A DNA stretch of 62,514 bases from Bacteroidaceae bacterium (GTDB lineage: Bacteria > Bacteroidota > Bacteroidia > Bacteroidales > Bacteroidaceae), in assembly GCA_017622495.1 (NCBI GenBank), contig JAGAQY010000046.1, positions 1 to 62,514 on the forward strand, read 5' to 3'. The notes under the pieces were generated by a model. That model did no database searches. It worked only from the letters and a program-made list of their open reading frames with translations, and was not told the origin of the DNA. Numbering within the stretch: position 1 is the first letter of the stretch; the number at the start of each line of letters is the position of its first letter. Below, piece by piece: positions 16,548 through 24,674 of this stretch. Made by a program: the position numbers and the translations under genes.

Positions 16548-17033
16548 TTAAATATAGAGTGTGTTGCTTAGGTGTTGACATAAGATCTCTAAATAGTGGC
16601 GATCAGTGTCGTCGAAGGTGGCGAGTGTGTCACTGTCAATGTCGAGCACGGCCCGTACGGTGTCATGGGCGATTAGGGGAACCACTATCTCGGAGCGGGA
16701 ACTCCCACTGCATGCAATATGCCCGGGGAATTGTTCAACGTCGGGTACAACCTGTGTGGTAGCTTCGGCCCATGCCGTGCCACATACGCCGCGCCCTTTG
16801 CGAATACGATAGCAGGCTACATCTCCTTGGAATGGGCCAAGGATGAGTTGCTCATCACGTACAAGGTAAAAACCTATCCAGAACCAACCGAAAGCCTGAC
16901 GTAGGGCTGCGGCGGTATTGGCCAATACGCTCACCTCCTCATGCTCGTCGGTGATGTAGGGTAGGAAATCGTTGATAAATTGTTCGTATCGTGTAGATTT
17001 GTCGGATGTCGTGTAAGTGAATGCGGGTTCCAA
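16548..17033 (-). CDS. msrC: Free methionine-(R)-sulfoxide reductase (GAF domain)
   Basis: This is 161 residues, one GAF domain. It reduces free methionine-R-sulfoxide. The three redox cysteines are present with the spacing of E. coli fRMsr: Cys74 ('DVACYRI'), Cys84 ('GRGVCGTA') and Cys108 ('FPGHIACSGSSRSEIVVPL'), i.e. intervals of 10 and 24 residues. 'FGWFWIGFYLVRDEQLILGP' is the usual substrate-pocket segment. It is predicted cytoplasmic. It lies 25 bases before the HD phosphohydrolase gene and 53 bases downstream of the nucleoside phosphorylase gene, all on the minus strand, which may form one transcription unit. Confidence 0.92.
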   Translation of the reverse strand: MEPAFTYTTSDKSTRYEQFINDFLPYITDEHEEVSVLANTAAALRQAFGWFWIGFYLVRDEQLILGPFQGDVACYRIRKGRGVCGTAWAEATTQVVPDVEQFPGHIACSGSSRSEIVVPLIAHDTVRAVLDIDSDTLATFDDTDRHYLEILCQHLSNTLYI

Positions 17034-17086
17034 AGCGATTGAAAACTATAAATTAAAACTTAAAACTTAGATTCTCTCGGGAGGGA

Positions 17087-17959
17087 TCAGATCCTTTCCA
17101 CCACCTTCTTGATGAGGTTGTCAATACTGTTCTTGTATCCTGTGTTGGCCTCTTTGGCGCGGCGATTGGCGATGACCATACATACAGTCATGGCTTTGTG
17201 CCCCAATAGACGGGCGAGCCCTGCGATAGCCGAACCCTCCATCTCGAAGTTTGTGATGCGATGACCGTCATGTTCGAAAGTCATGATTTTCTCGTTCTGG
17301 TCAGGATCCTCCAGTGGTATACGGAGCTTGCGGCCTTGAGGGCCGAAGAAGCCGCCGGCCGATATGGTAACACCGTCAACCATGTCGCCCTGATTGATAC
17401 GGGCCAGGAGTTCGGCATTGTTGTCAATGACATAAGGCGCTCCTTTCTGTGGGTTCCATTGCATGTGTTGTGTAAAGGCCTTTTCAAAAGGAAGGTCACA
17501 CACCTCATCTCGTCCGGCATAGTAGTTGAGCAGTCCGTCAAATCCGATGCTCTTGCGCGAACAGATGTATGTGCCAACGGGCGTATCGGGCTGCAGTCCG
17601 CCACATGTGCCTATACGTACCATCTCCAACTGGCGGAACTCAGGTTTCTGTGTGCGGCTATCAAAGTCGATATTGGCGAGGGCGTCAAGTTCGTTCACCA
17701 CAATATCTATATTGTCGCATCCTATGCCTGTAGAAAGCACGGTGATGCGCTTGCCTTGGTACATACCTGTTATGGTGTGAAACTCACGGCTTGTGATGTC
17801 ACATTCGATGATGTCAAAATGTGCCGCTACCGTGGCTACGCGGCCGGGGTCGCCTACGAGAATGACTTTTGAGGCCAACTGCTCAGGGCGTATGTGAAGG
17901 TGGAATACGGAACCATCTTCATTGATGATGAGTTCTGAAGGGGCGAAATAGGTATTCAT
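17087..17959 (-). CDS. Nucleoside phosphorylase (uridine phosphorylase-like)
   Basis: This is about 290 residues; the ATG at 17959 (MNTYFAPSEL) is favoured, with another two codons upstream. It belongs to the PNP/UDP family: 'VILVGDPGRVATVAAHF' (phosphate site), 'VLSTGIGCDNIDIVVNELDA', 'MVRIGTCGGLQPD' and 'FEMEGSAIAGLARLLGHKAM' (nucleoside-binding Glu-Met-Glu). The family splits nucleosides with phosphate to base and (deoxy)ribose-1-phosphate. The length and the 'FHLHIRPEQLASKVILVGDP' start are like uridine phosphorylases, but purine specificity cannot be ruled out. It is upstream of fRMsr and the HD hydrolase on the same strand, which suggests a small nucleotide/sulfoxide salvage group. Confidence 0.88.
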   Translation of the reverse strand: MNTYFAPSELIINEDGSVFHLHIRPEQLASKVILVGDPGRVATVAAHFDIIECDITSREFHTITGMYQGKRITVLSTGIGCDNIDIVVNELDALANIDFDSRTQKPEFRQLEMVRIGTCGGLQPDTPVGTYICSRKSIGFDGLLNYYAGRDEVCDLPFEKAFTQHMQWNPQKGAPYVIDNNAELLARINQGDMVDGVTISAGGFFGPQGRKLRIPLEDPDQNEKIMTFEHDGHRITNFEMEGSAIAGLARLLGHKAMTVCMVIANRRAKEANTGYKNSIDNLIKKVVERI

Positions 17960-18042
17960 TGTCATATTATGAATAGAGGGTTGTTGTTATTCTATATAAC
18001 TATGGTATGGGGCAAATGGTTTTGTGTATGCTCTCATACGGT

Positions 18043-19485
18043 TTATTTGCCACCTCTAAATCTGATTTCGGTATTGCGTATGGCTCTTTCCATGCCTGCG
18101 ACTTCGGTTTCGAGTTGCTCATATTGCTGTTCCATGAGCAGCAGCTCTTCTGTCATCTTTATTCGCTCATCTTTTGACGACTGTGTATAGCGGTTGCGTC
18201 TCTCTTCGAGTTGCTTGGCCTGTTTCTCGAGTGTGACGCACTTCGTTTGCCAATCGGTAAACATTTTTCGCGCCTCTTCACTCTTGAAATCGTTTACGTG
18301 GTGGTAGTCGGTGAAGTCATCGATGACAAAGGTGAAGTGTGACTCTTCATCCTTGTCGAGAGGCGTTTGCAGACTGAGCATGAAGAGGGTGTGCTCTGCC
18401 TTGCGTACTGCTTCTGCATCGGTCTGTGTAGCGGCGATGCTATGTATATGGGCTGCATTGACAATGTCGCGGCGGTTGTCCGAAGCGTAGTTGTGATATT
18501 GTTTCTCCTCGTTGGGGATGAAGGTGTATATGCATACGAGACTATCGGGGAGATTACGGTCAGTGGCAAACCATCCCAATCCATTCACCTCGTCTATGGC
18601 CATCATATAGTCATTGCTTTCTGAGTTGAAGGGCATGCCCACATTCTCGGGTAGCAGGTAGCGGTCTGTAGCACTGTTGAAACGGGTGATATAGATGTCA
18701 TAGCCTCCCAGTCCGTCGAGGCTGTTGTTTGCAAAATACATGGTGATGCCGTCCGAGAGCATGAAGGGATAGTTGTTGTCTCCTGCAGGCATGCCGTTGA
18801 GTGGGGCCGGTCGGCTCCAGTCGTCCAGCATCTTGTAGCGCATGTAGAGCTGCAGTTGTCCGTTCTCGTCAATGTCGCTGTAGTATATCTTGTCGCGCAT
18901 TTCGGTGCGGTAGGCTGTGCCTTCTGTAGCCTTGCTCTCTCTTACAAACTGCTGTGTAGTGCCTATGCTACCACTCTCCTTGCCTATATTGTAGGCTTGC
19001 AGGAAGTGGGCTTTTGATACCACAATGCTGTCAATGATGATGACTTTCTCTACGCGTTTGATGTACTTCTGCTCGCGTGTGGCTTTTTCGAGCTTGTGTG
19101 TATATTCGGCAAACCGCTTGTCGTCGGGGTCTACCTTCTCGAGGTATATCTCATAATTCTCTATGGCGTCCTCATATTCACCATCCTGCAGATAATAGTC
19201 TCCTATGTATCTGAAGGCATTCTCCACCTCGCGTTCTACGGCTTTCTTGAGGTAGGGTAGTGCCTTGTCGTGTTCGCCCGTCTCGTTGAGGCATACTCCA
19301 TACCAATAGTTCAGACTGCCGTTCTTGGGATTGCCCTTGATGAGTTTGGCAAATACGGGCTTGGCTTTCTCATATTCGCCTTCGGCAAACCATTTTTTTG
19401 CTTGTGATTGGCTTTGGCCAAATGTGGCAGCACTTATGCATAGCATTATGCATAACAGTATGTAATTTCTTATTGCTTGCTTCAT
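18043..19485 (-). CDS. Exported TPR/PD40 repeat protein
   Basis: This is 480 residues with an N-terminal Sec signal (IRNYILLCIMLCISAATFGQ). Residues ~25-130 form TPR repeats ('AKKWFAEGEYEKAKPVFAKL', 'GSLNYWYGVCLNETGEHDKA'), residues ~180-320 contain WD40-like PD40 beta-propeller strands ('YPFMLSDGITMYFANNS', 'YDIYITRFN'), and residues ~400-470 are a charged coiled coil. The layout resembles the TPR-PD40-OmpA proteins of Bacteroidetes, but the OmpA peptidoglycan-binding domain is missing. It is probably a periplasmic or outer-membrane scaffold; PorE/PorP-type secretion components show related repeats. It is alone on the minus strand. Confidence 0.75.
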   Translation of the reverse strand: MKQAIRNYILLCIMLCISAATFGQSQSQAKKWFAEGEYEKAKPVFAKLIKGNPKNGSLNYWYGVCLNETGEHDKALPYLKKAVEREVENAFRYIGDYYLQDGEYEDAIENYEIYLEKVDPDDKRFAEYTHKLEKATREQKYIKRVEKVIIIDSIVVSKAHFLQAYNIGKESGSIGTTQQFVRESKATEGTAYRTEMRDKIYYSDIDENGQLQLYMRYKMLDDWSRPAPLNGMPAGDNNYPFMLSDGITMYFANNSLDGLGGYDIYITRFNSATDRYLLPENVGMPFNSESNDYMMAIDEVNGLGWFATDRNLPDSLVCIYTFIPNEEKQYHNYASDNRRDIVNAAHIHSIAATQTDAEAVRKAEHTLFMLSLQTPLDKDEESHFTFVIDDFTDYHHVNDFKSEEARKMFTDWQTKCVTLEKQAKQLEERRNRYTQSSKDERIKMTEELLLMEQQYEQLETEVAGMERAIRNTEIRFRGGK

Positions 19486-19613
19486 AGAATATACATATAT
19501 AATAGTATAGGGCGAAGTTAGCTATTTTTATTGGTATAACCGACGAAAATGCATGACAATTTATAGATTTTTGCACATTTTGTGTAATTTTGCATTCTAT
19601 AGATGTTATAGTC

Positions 19614-20369
19614 ATGGCTCAACGTACCGAAGAACAGCTTCTCCTTCACCGCCTCCGTCATAAGTTTCATAAGACGGCTGCAGAATATAACCTCATTGAA
19701 GAGGGCGACCGTATACTTATTGCTGTATCGGGCGGTAAAGACTCATTGGCGTTGCTCGAACTGATGGCTGCCCGTGCTCGTGTGCTCAAGCCTCGTTTTT
19801 CCGTTGTCGCTGCTCATGTCGTGATGACCAATATCCCTTATCAGACTGACACGCAGTATCTCACCGATTTTGCGCAGAGTCTTGGTGTGGAGATGCATAT
19901 TGTGGAGGCCTCGTTCGATGCTACAGGTGATACCCGCAAGTCACCCTGCTTCCTCTGCTCATGGAATCGCCGTAAGGCGCTTTTTGAGACAGCCAAGTCG
20001 CTTGGATGTAATAAGATAGCGCTGGGCCATCATCAGGACGATGTGTTGGTGACACTGCTTATGAATATGACCTTCCAGGGAGCCTTCTCTACCATGCCGC
20101 CGGCACTTAAGATGGATAAGTTTGATATGACTATCATACGCCCGCTCTGCCGTATTGAGGAAAAGGAGATTACCCGGTTGGCCGAACTCCACGACTACCG
20201 CAAGCAGGATAAGAATTGTCCTCACGAGCACACCTCAAACCGCAGTCGTATGGCCCAGGTGCTTGCCACCTTAGAGGCGCTTAATCCCGAGGCACGCTAC
20301 AATTTATGGGGTAGCATGACCAATGTGCAGACCGACCTTCTGCCGCCGAAGGAGGTTTCTCGCCCATGA
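19614..20369 (+). CDS. TtcA-like PP-loop ATPase (tRNA 2-thiocytidine type)
   Basis: This is about 251 residues from the ATG at 19614 (MAQRTEEQ), chosen because a -7 box TAATTTTG (19585-19592) sits 21 bases before it and overlaps the longer start. The PP-loop 'VSGGKDSLALLEL' (residues 38-50) binds ATP; Cys112 and Cys115 in 'SPCFLCSWNRRKALFETAK' and a later Cys in 'QDKNCPHE' are the kind that hold a 4Fe-4S cluster in TtcA. 'LGHHQDDVLVTLLMNM' is the usual conserved segment. The family thiolates C32 of tRNA. The closest subgroup cannot be settled by eye; other tRNA thiolases share the fold. Confidence 0.85.
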   Translation: MAQRTEEQLLLHRLRHKFHKTAAEYNLIEEGDRILIAVSGGKDSLALLELMAARARVLKPRFSVVAAHVVMTNIPYQTDTQYLTDFAQSLGVEMHIVEASFDATGDTRKSPCFLCSWNRRKALFETAKSLGCNKIALGHHQDDVLVTLLMNMTFQGAFSTMPPALKMDKFDMTIIRPLCRIEEKEITRLAELHDYRKQDKNCPHEHTSNRSRMAQVLATLEALNPEARYNLWGSMTNVQTDLLPPKEVSRP

Positions 20370-20441
20370 CTGAATATCTCATGTCAAGTATGATATTTGA
20401 AAAATAAATATTACTTTTGTGCGATCTTATAATAATCTATT

Positions 20442-22067
20442 ATGAAAAGACATACTCTATTGTTGGCACTATGTGCCATTGCGCTATCTATGGCAGCACA
20501 AAACGTCGGAGATAAGAAAGCTCCGCTCGAAGATGTGAACAAGGTACGTGATCTCACACTCGACAGTCTGAACAAGGCCAATACGGCTCGTCCTATACCC
20601 GGCTCGTCGCGTAAGGGAGACAATCCTGTGCTCTTCCTCGTGGGAAACAGTACCATGCGCACAGGTACGCTCGGCAACGGTAACAATGGCCAGTGGGGCT
20701 GGGGATACTTTGCCCACGAATACTTCGATGAGAGCCGCATCACGGTAGAGAACCATGCGCTTGGTGGCACCAGTAGCCGCACCTTCTATAACAGATTGTG
20801 GCCTGCCGTGCTCGAAGGCGTGAAGCCCGGCGACTGGGTAATCATCGAGTTGGGACACAACGACAATGGTCCGTACGACCACGGTCGTGCCCGCGCATCC
20901 ATCCCCGGCATCGGTACCGACAGCATGGTGGTGACCATCAAGGAGACGGGTGCCGTGGAAACGGTGTTCAGCTATGGTGAGTATATGCGTAAGTTCATCC
21001 GCGACGTGCGCAGCAAGGGGGCTCATCCCGTACTTTGCTCATTGACTCCACGCAACTCTTGGGACAATGAGACCACTATCACTCGCAAGCGCGACACCTT
21101 TACCAAGTGGCAGCAAGAGATTGCTCGCGAGATGAATGTGCCCTGGATCGACCTTGAGGGTACTACCGCCCGCAAGTTTGAGGCCTATGGCCCTTGGAAG
21201 GTAAACTACATGTTCTACCTCGACAAGATACACACCAGCGAGTTTGGTGCCAAGACCAATGCCCGCTCGGCTGCCGAGGCCATTGCTGCTTGCGACGGCT
21301 TGGCGCTGAAGGAATATCTCCTTCCGCTCGACCTCCCCAAGGAGCAGTTTGTGCGTGAGCCAGGCAAGCCCGTCGTGTTCTTTACAGGCGACAGCACCGT
21401 GAAGAATGAAGATAAGGACGAGAATAGCATGTGGGGATGGGCCAGTGTGGCTCACACCGTGTTCAACACCAAGAAGTGTACGCTCGTCAATGCCGCCAAG
21501 GCAGGCCGCAGTGCCCGCACCTTCGTTGAGGAGGGCCGTTGGGAGAAGGTGTACAACAGCATCGAGCCCGGCGACTATGTACTCATACAGTTTGGTCATA
21601 ACGATATGGGCGACATTGCCGGTGGCAAGGCTCGTGCCGATATCCGTGGCGTGAAGGACAGCAGCCATGTGTACCGCCTCGAGAAGGATCGCACCTATAA
21701 GGTAGTATACTCTTACGGCTGGTACCTGCGCAAGTTTGTTGGTGACGTGCGCGAGAAAGGCGGTACCCCTGTTATCGTGAGCATGACTCCGCGCAACGAA
21801 TGGCCTAACGGCAAGATGGAGCGTCGCCCGGGCAGCTGTGCCACATGGGCCAAGGAGGTGGCCGATGAGCTCGGTGTAGCCTTCGTGGATATGCATAACC
21901 TCACTGCCGACTACCTCGACCGCAAGGCAGGCAGCAAGGAGAAGGCCGCCAAGTACTACAAGCGCGACCACACACACACCTCGCTCCTCGGTGCCCAGCT
22001 CAATGCCAAGATGTTCCGCAAGGGCATCAAGCAGACCGACTGCGATTTGAAGAAGTTGATGAAATAA
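20442..22067 (+). CDS. Tandem SGNH-hydrolase protein, rhamnogalacturonan acetylesterase-like
   Basis: This is 541 residues with a signal peptide (MKRHTLLLALCAIALSMAAQ). It contains two SGNH/GDSL esterase domains. Domain 1 (~45-290): 'VGNSTMRTG' (block I Ser), 'GGTSSRTF' (Gly), 'ELGHNDNGP' (Asn), 'YLDKIHTSEFG' (Asp-His). Domain 2 (~300-535): 'FTGDSTVKN', 'AAKAGRSARTF', 'QFGHNDMGD', 'YKRDHTHTS'. All four blocks are present in both, so both may be active. Rhamnogalacturonan acetylesterases remove acetyl groups from pectin. Domain 1 has GNS rather than GDS. No pectin-utilisation genes are adjacent. A -7 box TACTTTTG at 20412-20419 lies 23 bases upstream. Confidence 0.88.
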   Translation: MKRHTLLLALCAIALSMAAQNVGDKKAPLEDVNKVRDLTLDSLNKANTARPIPGSSRKGDNPVLFLVGNSTMRTGTLGNGNNGQWGWGYFAHEYFDESRITVENHALGGTSSRTFYNRLWPAVLEGVKPGDWVIIELGHNDNGPYDHGRARASIPGIGTDSMVVTIKETGAVETVFSYGEYMRKFIRDVRSKGAHPVLCSLTPRNSWDNETTITRKRDTFTKWQQEIAREMNVPWIDLEGTTARKFEAYGPWKVNYMFYLDKIHTSEFGAKTNARSAAEAIAACDGLALKEYLLPLDLPKEQFVREPGKPVVFFTGDSTVKNEDKDENSMWGWASVAHTVFNTKKCTLVNAAKAGRSARTFVEEGRWEKVYNSIEPGDYVLIQFGHNDMGDIAGGKARADIRGVKDSSHVYRLEKDRTYKVVYSYGWYLRKFVGDVREKGGTPVIVSMTPRNEWPNGKMERRPGSCATWAKEVADELGVAFVDMHNLTADYLDRKAGSKEKAAKYYKRDHTHTSLLGAQLNAKMFRKGIKQTDCDLKKLMK

Positions 22068-22487
22068 GCATATTTGCCCCGATATACTCCTCTGCGAGTA
22101 GAAAGTTTCATAAATGGGTTGGTATTGGCAATCTGCCATAGCCACCCCATTTGTTGTTTTAGCAATAATATAGGAGTTGTCCAGGTCTTGGTGCTGTCCC
22201 CCTAAGTTAGGGGGCGTAGCGAGGTCTTCATAGGGTTGGCTAAATGCCAAGCCGTGCCGAGTGAGGGGAGCGCAGTACCCTGCGCGATGGAGGACCCGAT
22301 AGGGAGCGAAACGTTAGTGGAGCGGGTGGGGGTAACAGTCATCGTTATCGTCATCGTCATCGTACAGCCAAAGGCTGTCCTTTCGTTAATCGTTAAACGT
22401 TCATCGTTAATCCTCAACCGCAGCTCCGCTGCTTAGTTATCGTCACATTCCCCCCCCCCCAACGTAGCTTTAAAGCACTTTCTCGAA

Positions 22488-22576
22488 ATAGGTTGTCCGG
22501 CTGTCCTTGTATGCTATAATCTGCTGTGTCCCACCTTTTTAACGGGGACAACCTGGGTTGTCCCCGAGTTGTCCTC
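22488..22576 (+). repeat. Inverted ~90-bp module, left copy
   Basis: ATAGGTTGTCCGGCTGTCCTTG (22 bp, 22488-22509) recurs exactly as reverse complement at 23242-23263. Inside the module is a perfect 10-bp hairpin, GGGGACAACC TG GGTTGTCCCC (22544-22565), followed by GAGTTGTCCT. The module pair brackets ~600 bp that includes the palindrome string and MITE copy A. Confidence 0.8.
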
Positions 22577-22743
22577 CCTGAAAACTGCGCACATAATGTT
22601 ATAAAAAACGAGTCGAGCGCAAGCATTGCGAGATTGCCTTTAGCCCCTTGCTTTTCCCTTCGGCCAGCGACCTAAAGGTTCGGGCGGCGAACACGTTTCG
22701 CGTGAAAAACAATTAATTACGCGAGAATATTCCAATACATTTT

Positions 22744-22831
22744 CACTACCTTCGCGAAGGTAGTCGATTCTCTTCGCGAAGATAGTGTACTACCTTCGCG
22801 GAGATAGTGCGCTATCCTCGCGAAGGTAGTG
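22744..22831. repeat. String of four TTCGCGAA-centred palindromes
   Basis: The first is a perfect 20-bp palindrome ACTACCTTCGCGAAGGTAGT (22745-22764), followed by TCTTCGCGAAGA (22771-22782), CTACCTTCGCGGAGATAG and TATCCTCGCGAAGGTA. The outer sequences CACTACCTTCGCGA and TCGCGAAGGTAGTG also pair, so the whole string can fold as one large structure. Confidence 0.85.
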
Positions 22832-22849
22832 AAAATCGAAGCCATAAAA

Positions 22850-23087
22850 CAGGGAAAACGCATTATAAAAATATTCCCGTTTCACGCAGCTTTTTTGTCT
22901 CACGCGAATCTCGCAAATCACGCGAAAACGCATCATTTCACTCGCGTTTGCCATCCGGATGGCTACATACGAGCGATAGCGATGTATGATTTTGCGAGAT
23001 TTGCGAGATTCGCGTGAGATAATCATGTCAAATAGAGGATATAAACAGGATATTTCAATGGGAAGAAATTATAATGCGTTTTCCCTG
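22850..23087. mobile_element. MITE-like element, copy A (238 bp)
   Basis: It is bounded by perfect 19-bp terminal inverted repeats, CAGGGAAAACGCATTATAA (22850-22868) and its complement (23069-23087), and flanked by a 10-bp direct duplication AGCCATAAAA (22840-22849 and 23088-23097). The interior holds a palindromic core (22888-23020) with perfect 22-bp arms, starting TCTCACGCGAATCTCGCAAA. No ORF is present. Copy B (49605-49886) has the same ends and its own 10-bp duplication, so insertion by transposition is well supported. The transposase must act in trans. Confidence 0.88.
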
Positions 23088-23174
23088 AGCCATAAAACCA
23101 GGGAAAAGGTAAGTGTAATATTGTACAAACCGACATAGATTATTATTCATCATATTAATTCTTCCTCAACCATC

Positions 23175-23263
23175 AAGGACAATACGAGGACAACCCAGGT
23201 TGTCCTCGTCTACTAATTGGCATACAACGTGTTATGCCGTGCAAGGACAGCCGGACAACCTAT
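23175..23263 (-). repeat. Inverted ~90-bp module, right copy
   Basis: This is the reverse-complement partner of 22488-22576: an 11-bp perfect hairpin CGAGGACAACC CA GGTTGTCCTCG (23185-23208) followed by CAAGGACAGCCGGACAACCT (23242-23261). Hairpin arms differ from the left copy but remain fully paired, which points to conserved structure. Confidence 0.8.
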
Positions 23264-23463
23264 TCCGCAACACTTGTTTTATATGGATATTTGGGGAAAC
23301 GCACCTTCATTTTGCTGCCGATACAACTCTACACTCTAAACCGCCATCCATCAAACATCAACCCAAGGGATATAGCAAGAGAAGCATCTATAATATGGTG
23401 ATGTTTTACGAAGAATATTCTTCTGAAACATTCTTTGTAACCATAGAAAAATATTTGAACTCT

Positions 23464-23734
23464 CAATTTGTGCAGTCAACATCTGCACAAATTGAAACGC
23501 AATCAATTCTGCCCAACACCGATTCGAATATAATTGTGCAGATGCCGTCTGCACAAATTGTCCAGACGCCATTTGGACAAATGCCAAGAATCTTGGAATT
23601 GACCACATTAAGTGATCATACAGAGATCCTATGCCGATGGCTTTTCTACGCGCAATCTTTGGTATATGAAGCAATGGTATATGTTTTATACCCAAAGTGA
23701 CAATGAAATTCTGCACCAAGCTGGTGCAGAATTT
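23464..23734. repeat. Array of four hairpins with unrelated stems
   Basis: Stems: CAATTTGTGCAG/CTGCACAAATTG (23464-23494, 12 bp, 7-base loop); TTGTGCAGA/TCTGCACAA (23534-23556, 9 bp, 5-base loop); TTGTCCAGA/TTTGGACAA (23558-23580, 9 bp, one G-U, 5-base loop); AAATTCTGCACCA/TGGTGCAGAATTT (23706-23734, 13 bp, 3-base loop). They break up an otherwise open frame of 166 codons (23200-23700), which I do not accept as a gene. Confidence 0.75.
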
Positions 23735-23846
23735 CCGCATTCAAGATGCACTCCCCACTCGCGAACAGCTGAAAGAGCGTATGGAACTTCTGCAAAAGGA
23801 ATTGCGAGAAACGAAGAGATTGATGAATCGGAAAAAGGATGAATAA
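23703..23846 (+). pseudogene. Possible C-terminal remnant of a lost gene
   Basis: A 47-codon frame starts MKFCTKLVQNFRIQ and continues ALPTREQLKERMELLQKELR before a Lys-rich end. The helical, charged tail reads like real protein and reminds me of the C-termini of DUF1016/YhcG-type proteins, but I am not sure. Its upstream part is read through the fourth hairpin. It could be the surviving end of a gene destroyed by repeats, or a small intact ORF. Confidence 0.3.
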
Positions 23847-24674
23847 CTCATACAGGCCGATATAGTTTGGTTTCAAATCCCCATGATCTGCTCCCGACTC
23901 CTTTGAGGTCGGGAGATTTGTTTTCTTTTCTTCTTTTTGTCGGACACGAATTGCCATAAATTACCCAAAAATTCCCGTTCATCGTTAAACACTAAACACT
24001 AAACACTACACTCTACACTCTACACTCTAAACCGTCATCCATCAACCATCAACCGCAGCTCCGCTGCTTAGTCATCGTACAGCCATAGGCTGTCCTCTCC
24101 CTGTTTTAATTTTTAACTTTTAATTTTTAATTCTCAAAGGTTTTCGTTATCGTCAACGTTTTCGTACATCCACCAGCTGTTTTATCGCTTTCGTACACGC
24201 TTTGCGTGTTTACTTTTGCACACGAGAAACGAATATCTCGGTGAGCGTTCGCATTGGTTTTGAAGCATGGACTTTTGCTTGTCTTTCGCAAAAAAAAAAT
24301 AATGCAATATGGCTATTATTAAAATATAATTAGTAAATTTGCAGCATCCGAGGGGAGAAATCCTTGGGTCAAGAATGCGTTTCTTGCTTTTACCCGTATA
24401 ACGAAATCGCCAAAATTTCAGCAAAAAGGGTAGGAACAATGCAACGCTCATTCTGTTTGTATATCCCACGTACAGCCCTTGCTGTACCTCACAAGGTATA
24501 TACGACAGCGTGGGGTATTTGTTTCTCAGTTCATCTTTTTGCGTGGTGTTTGGCGATACCAGTTATACGATGAGCGCGACAAGTCTCTACGCTTTTCTTG
24601 TATCTGTTGATCAAGCATAAATTTATTACGCTGATTTGGGGAGACTTGTAAGCACCTTAAACATGTTTTTCATC

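Larger units (their letters stand above)
22068..24674. other. 2.6-kb repeat-rich region without a convincing intact gene
   Basis: In order it holds: short-period arrays around 22322-22420; a C11-rich tract near 22451; inverted module left copy (22488-22576); a tract GCGAGATTGCCTTTAGCCCC...GGCGGCGAACACGTTTCGC near 22629-22705 that recurs inverted at ~61925-61980; TTCGCGAA palindromes (22744-22831); MITE copy A (22850-23087); inverted module right copy (23175-23263); four hairpins (23464-23734); a possible gene remnant (23703-23846); CACTAAA/CACTCTA arrays (~23980-24030); a second copy of AACCGCAGCTCCGCTGCTTAGT (first near 22418, second near 24050); and a long leader for the 24675 gene. ORFs here are interrupted by hairpins and repeats, and I do not call them. 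Confidence 0.8.

Noticed and set aside
22744..22831. CRISPR array
   Set aside because: The repeats are palindromes with no equal-length spacers and no cas genes are in the window.
23200..23700. 166-codon plus-strand ORF in the repeat region (and the opposing 23351-23740 minus-strand ORF)
   Set aside because: Three perfect or near-perfect hairpins lie inside, and the QFVQ.ASAQ-type peptides on both strands reflect hairpin symmetry, not protein conservation.
24182..24573. Short ORFs on both strands before the 24675 gene
   Set aside because: They lie in the leader/repeat area, with no recognisable protein features or convincing start.
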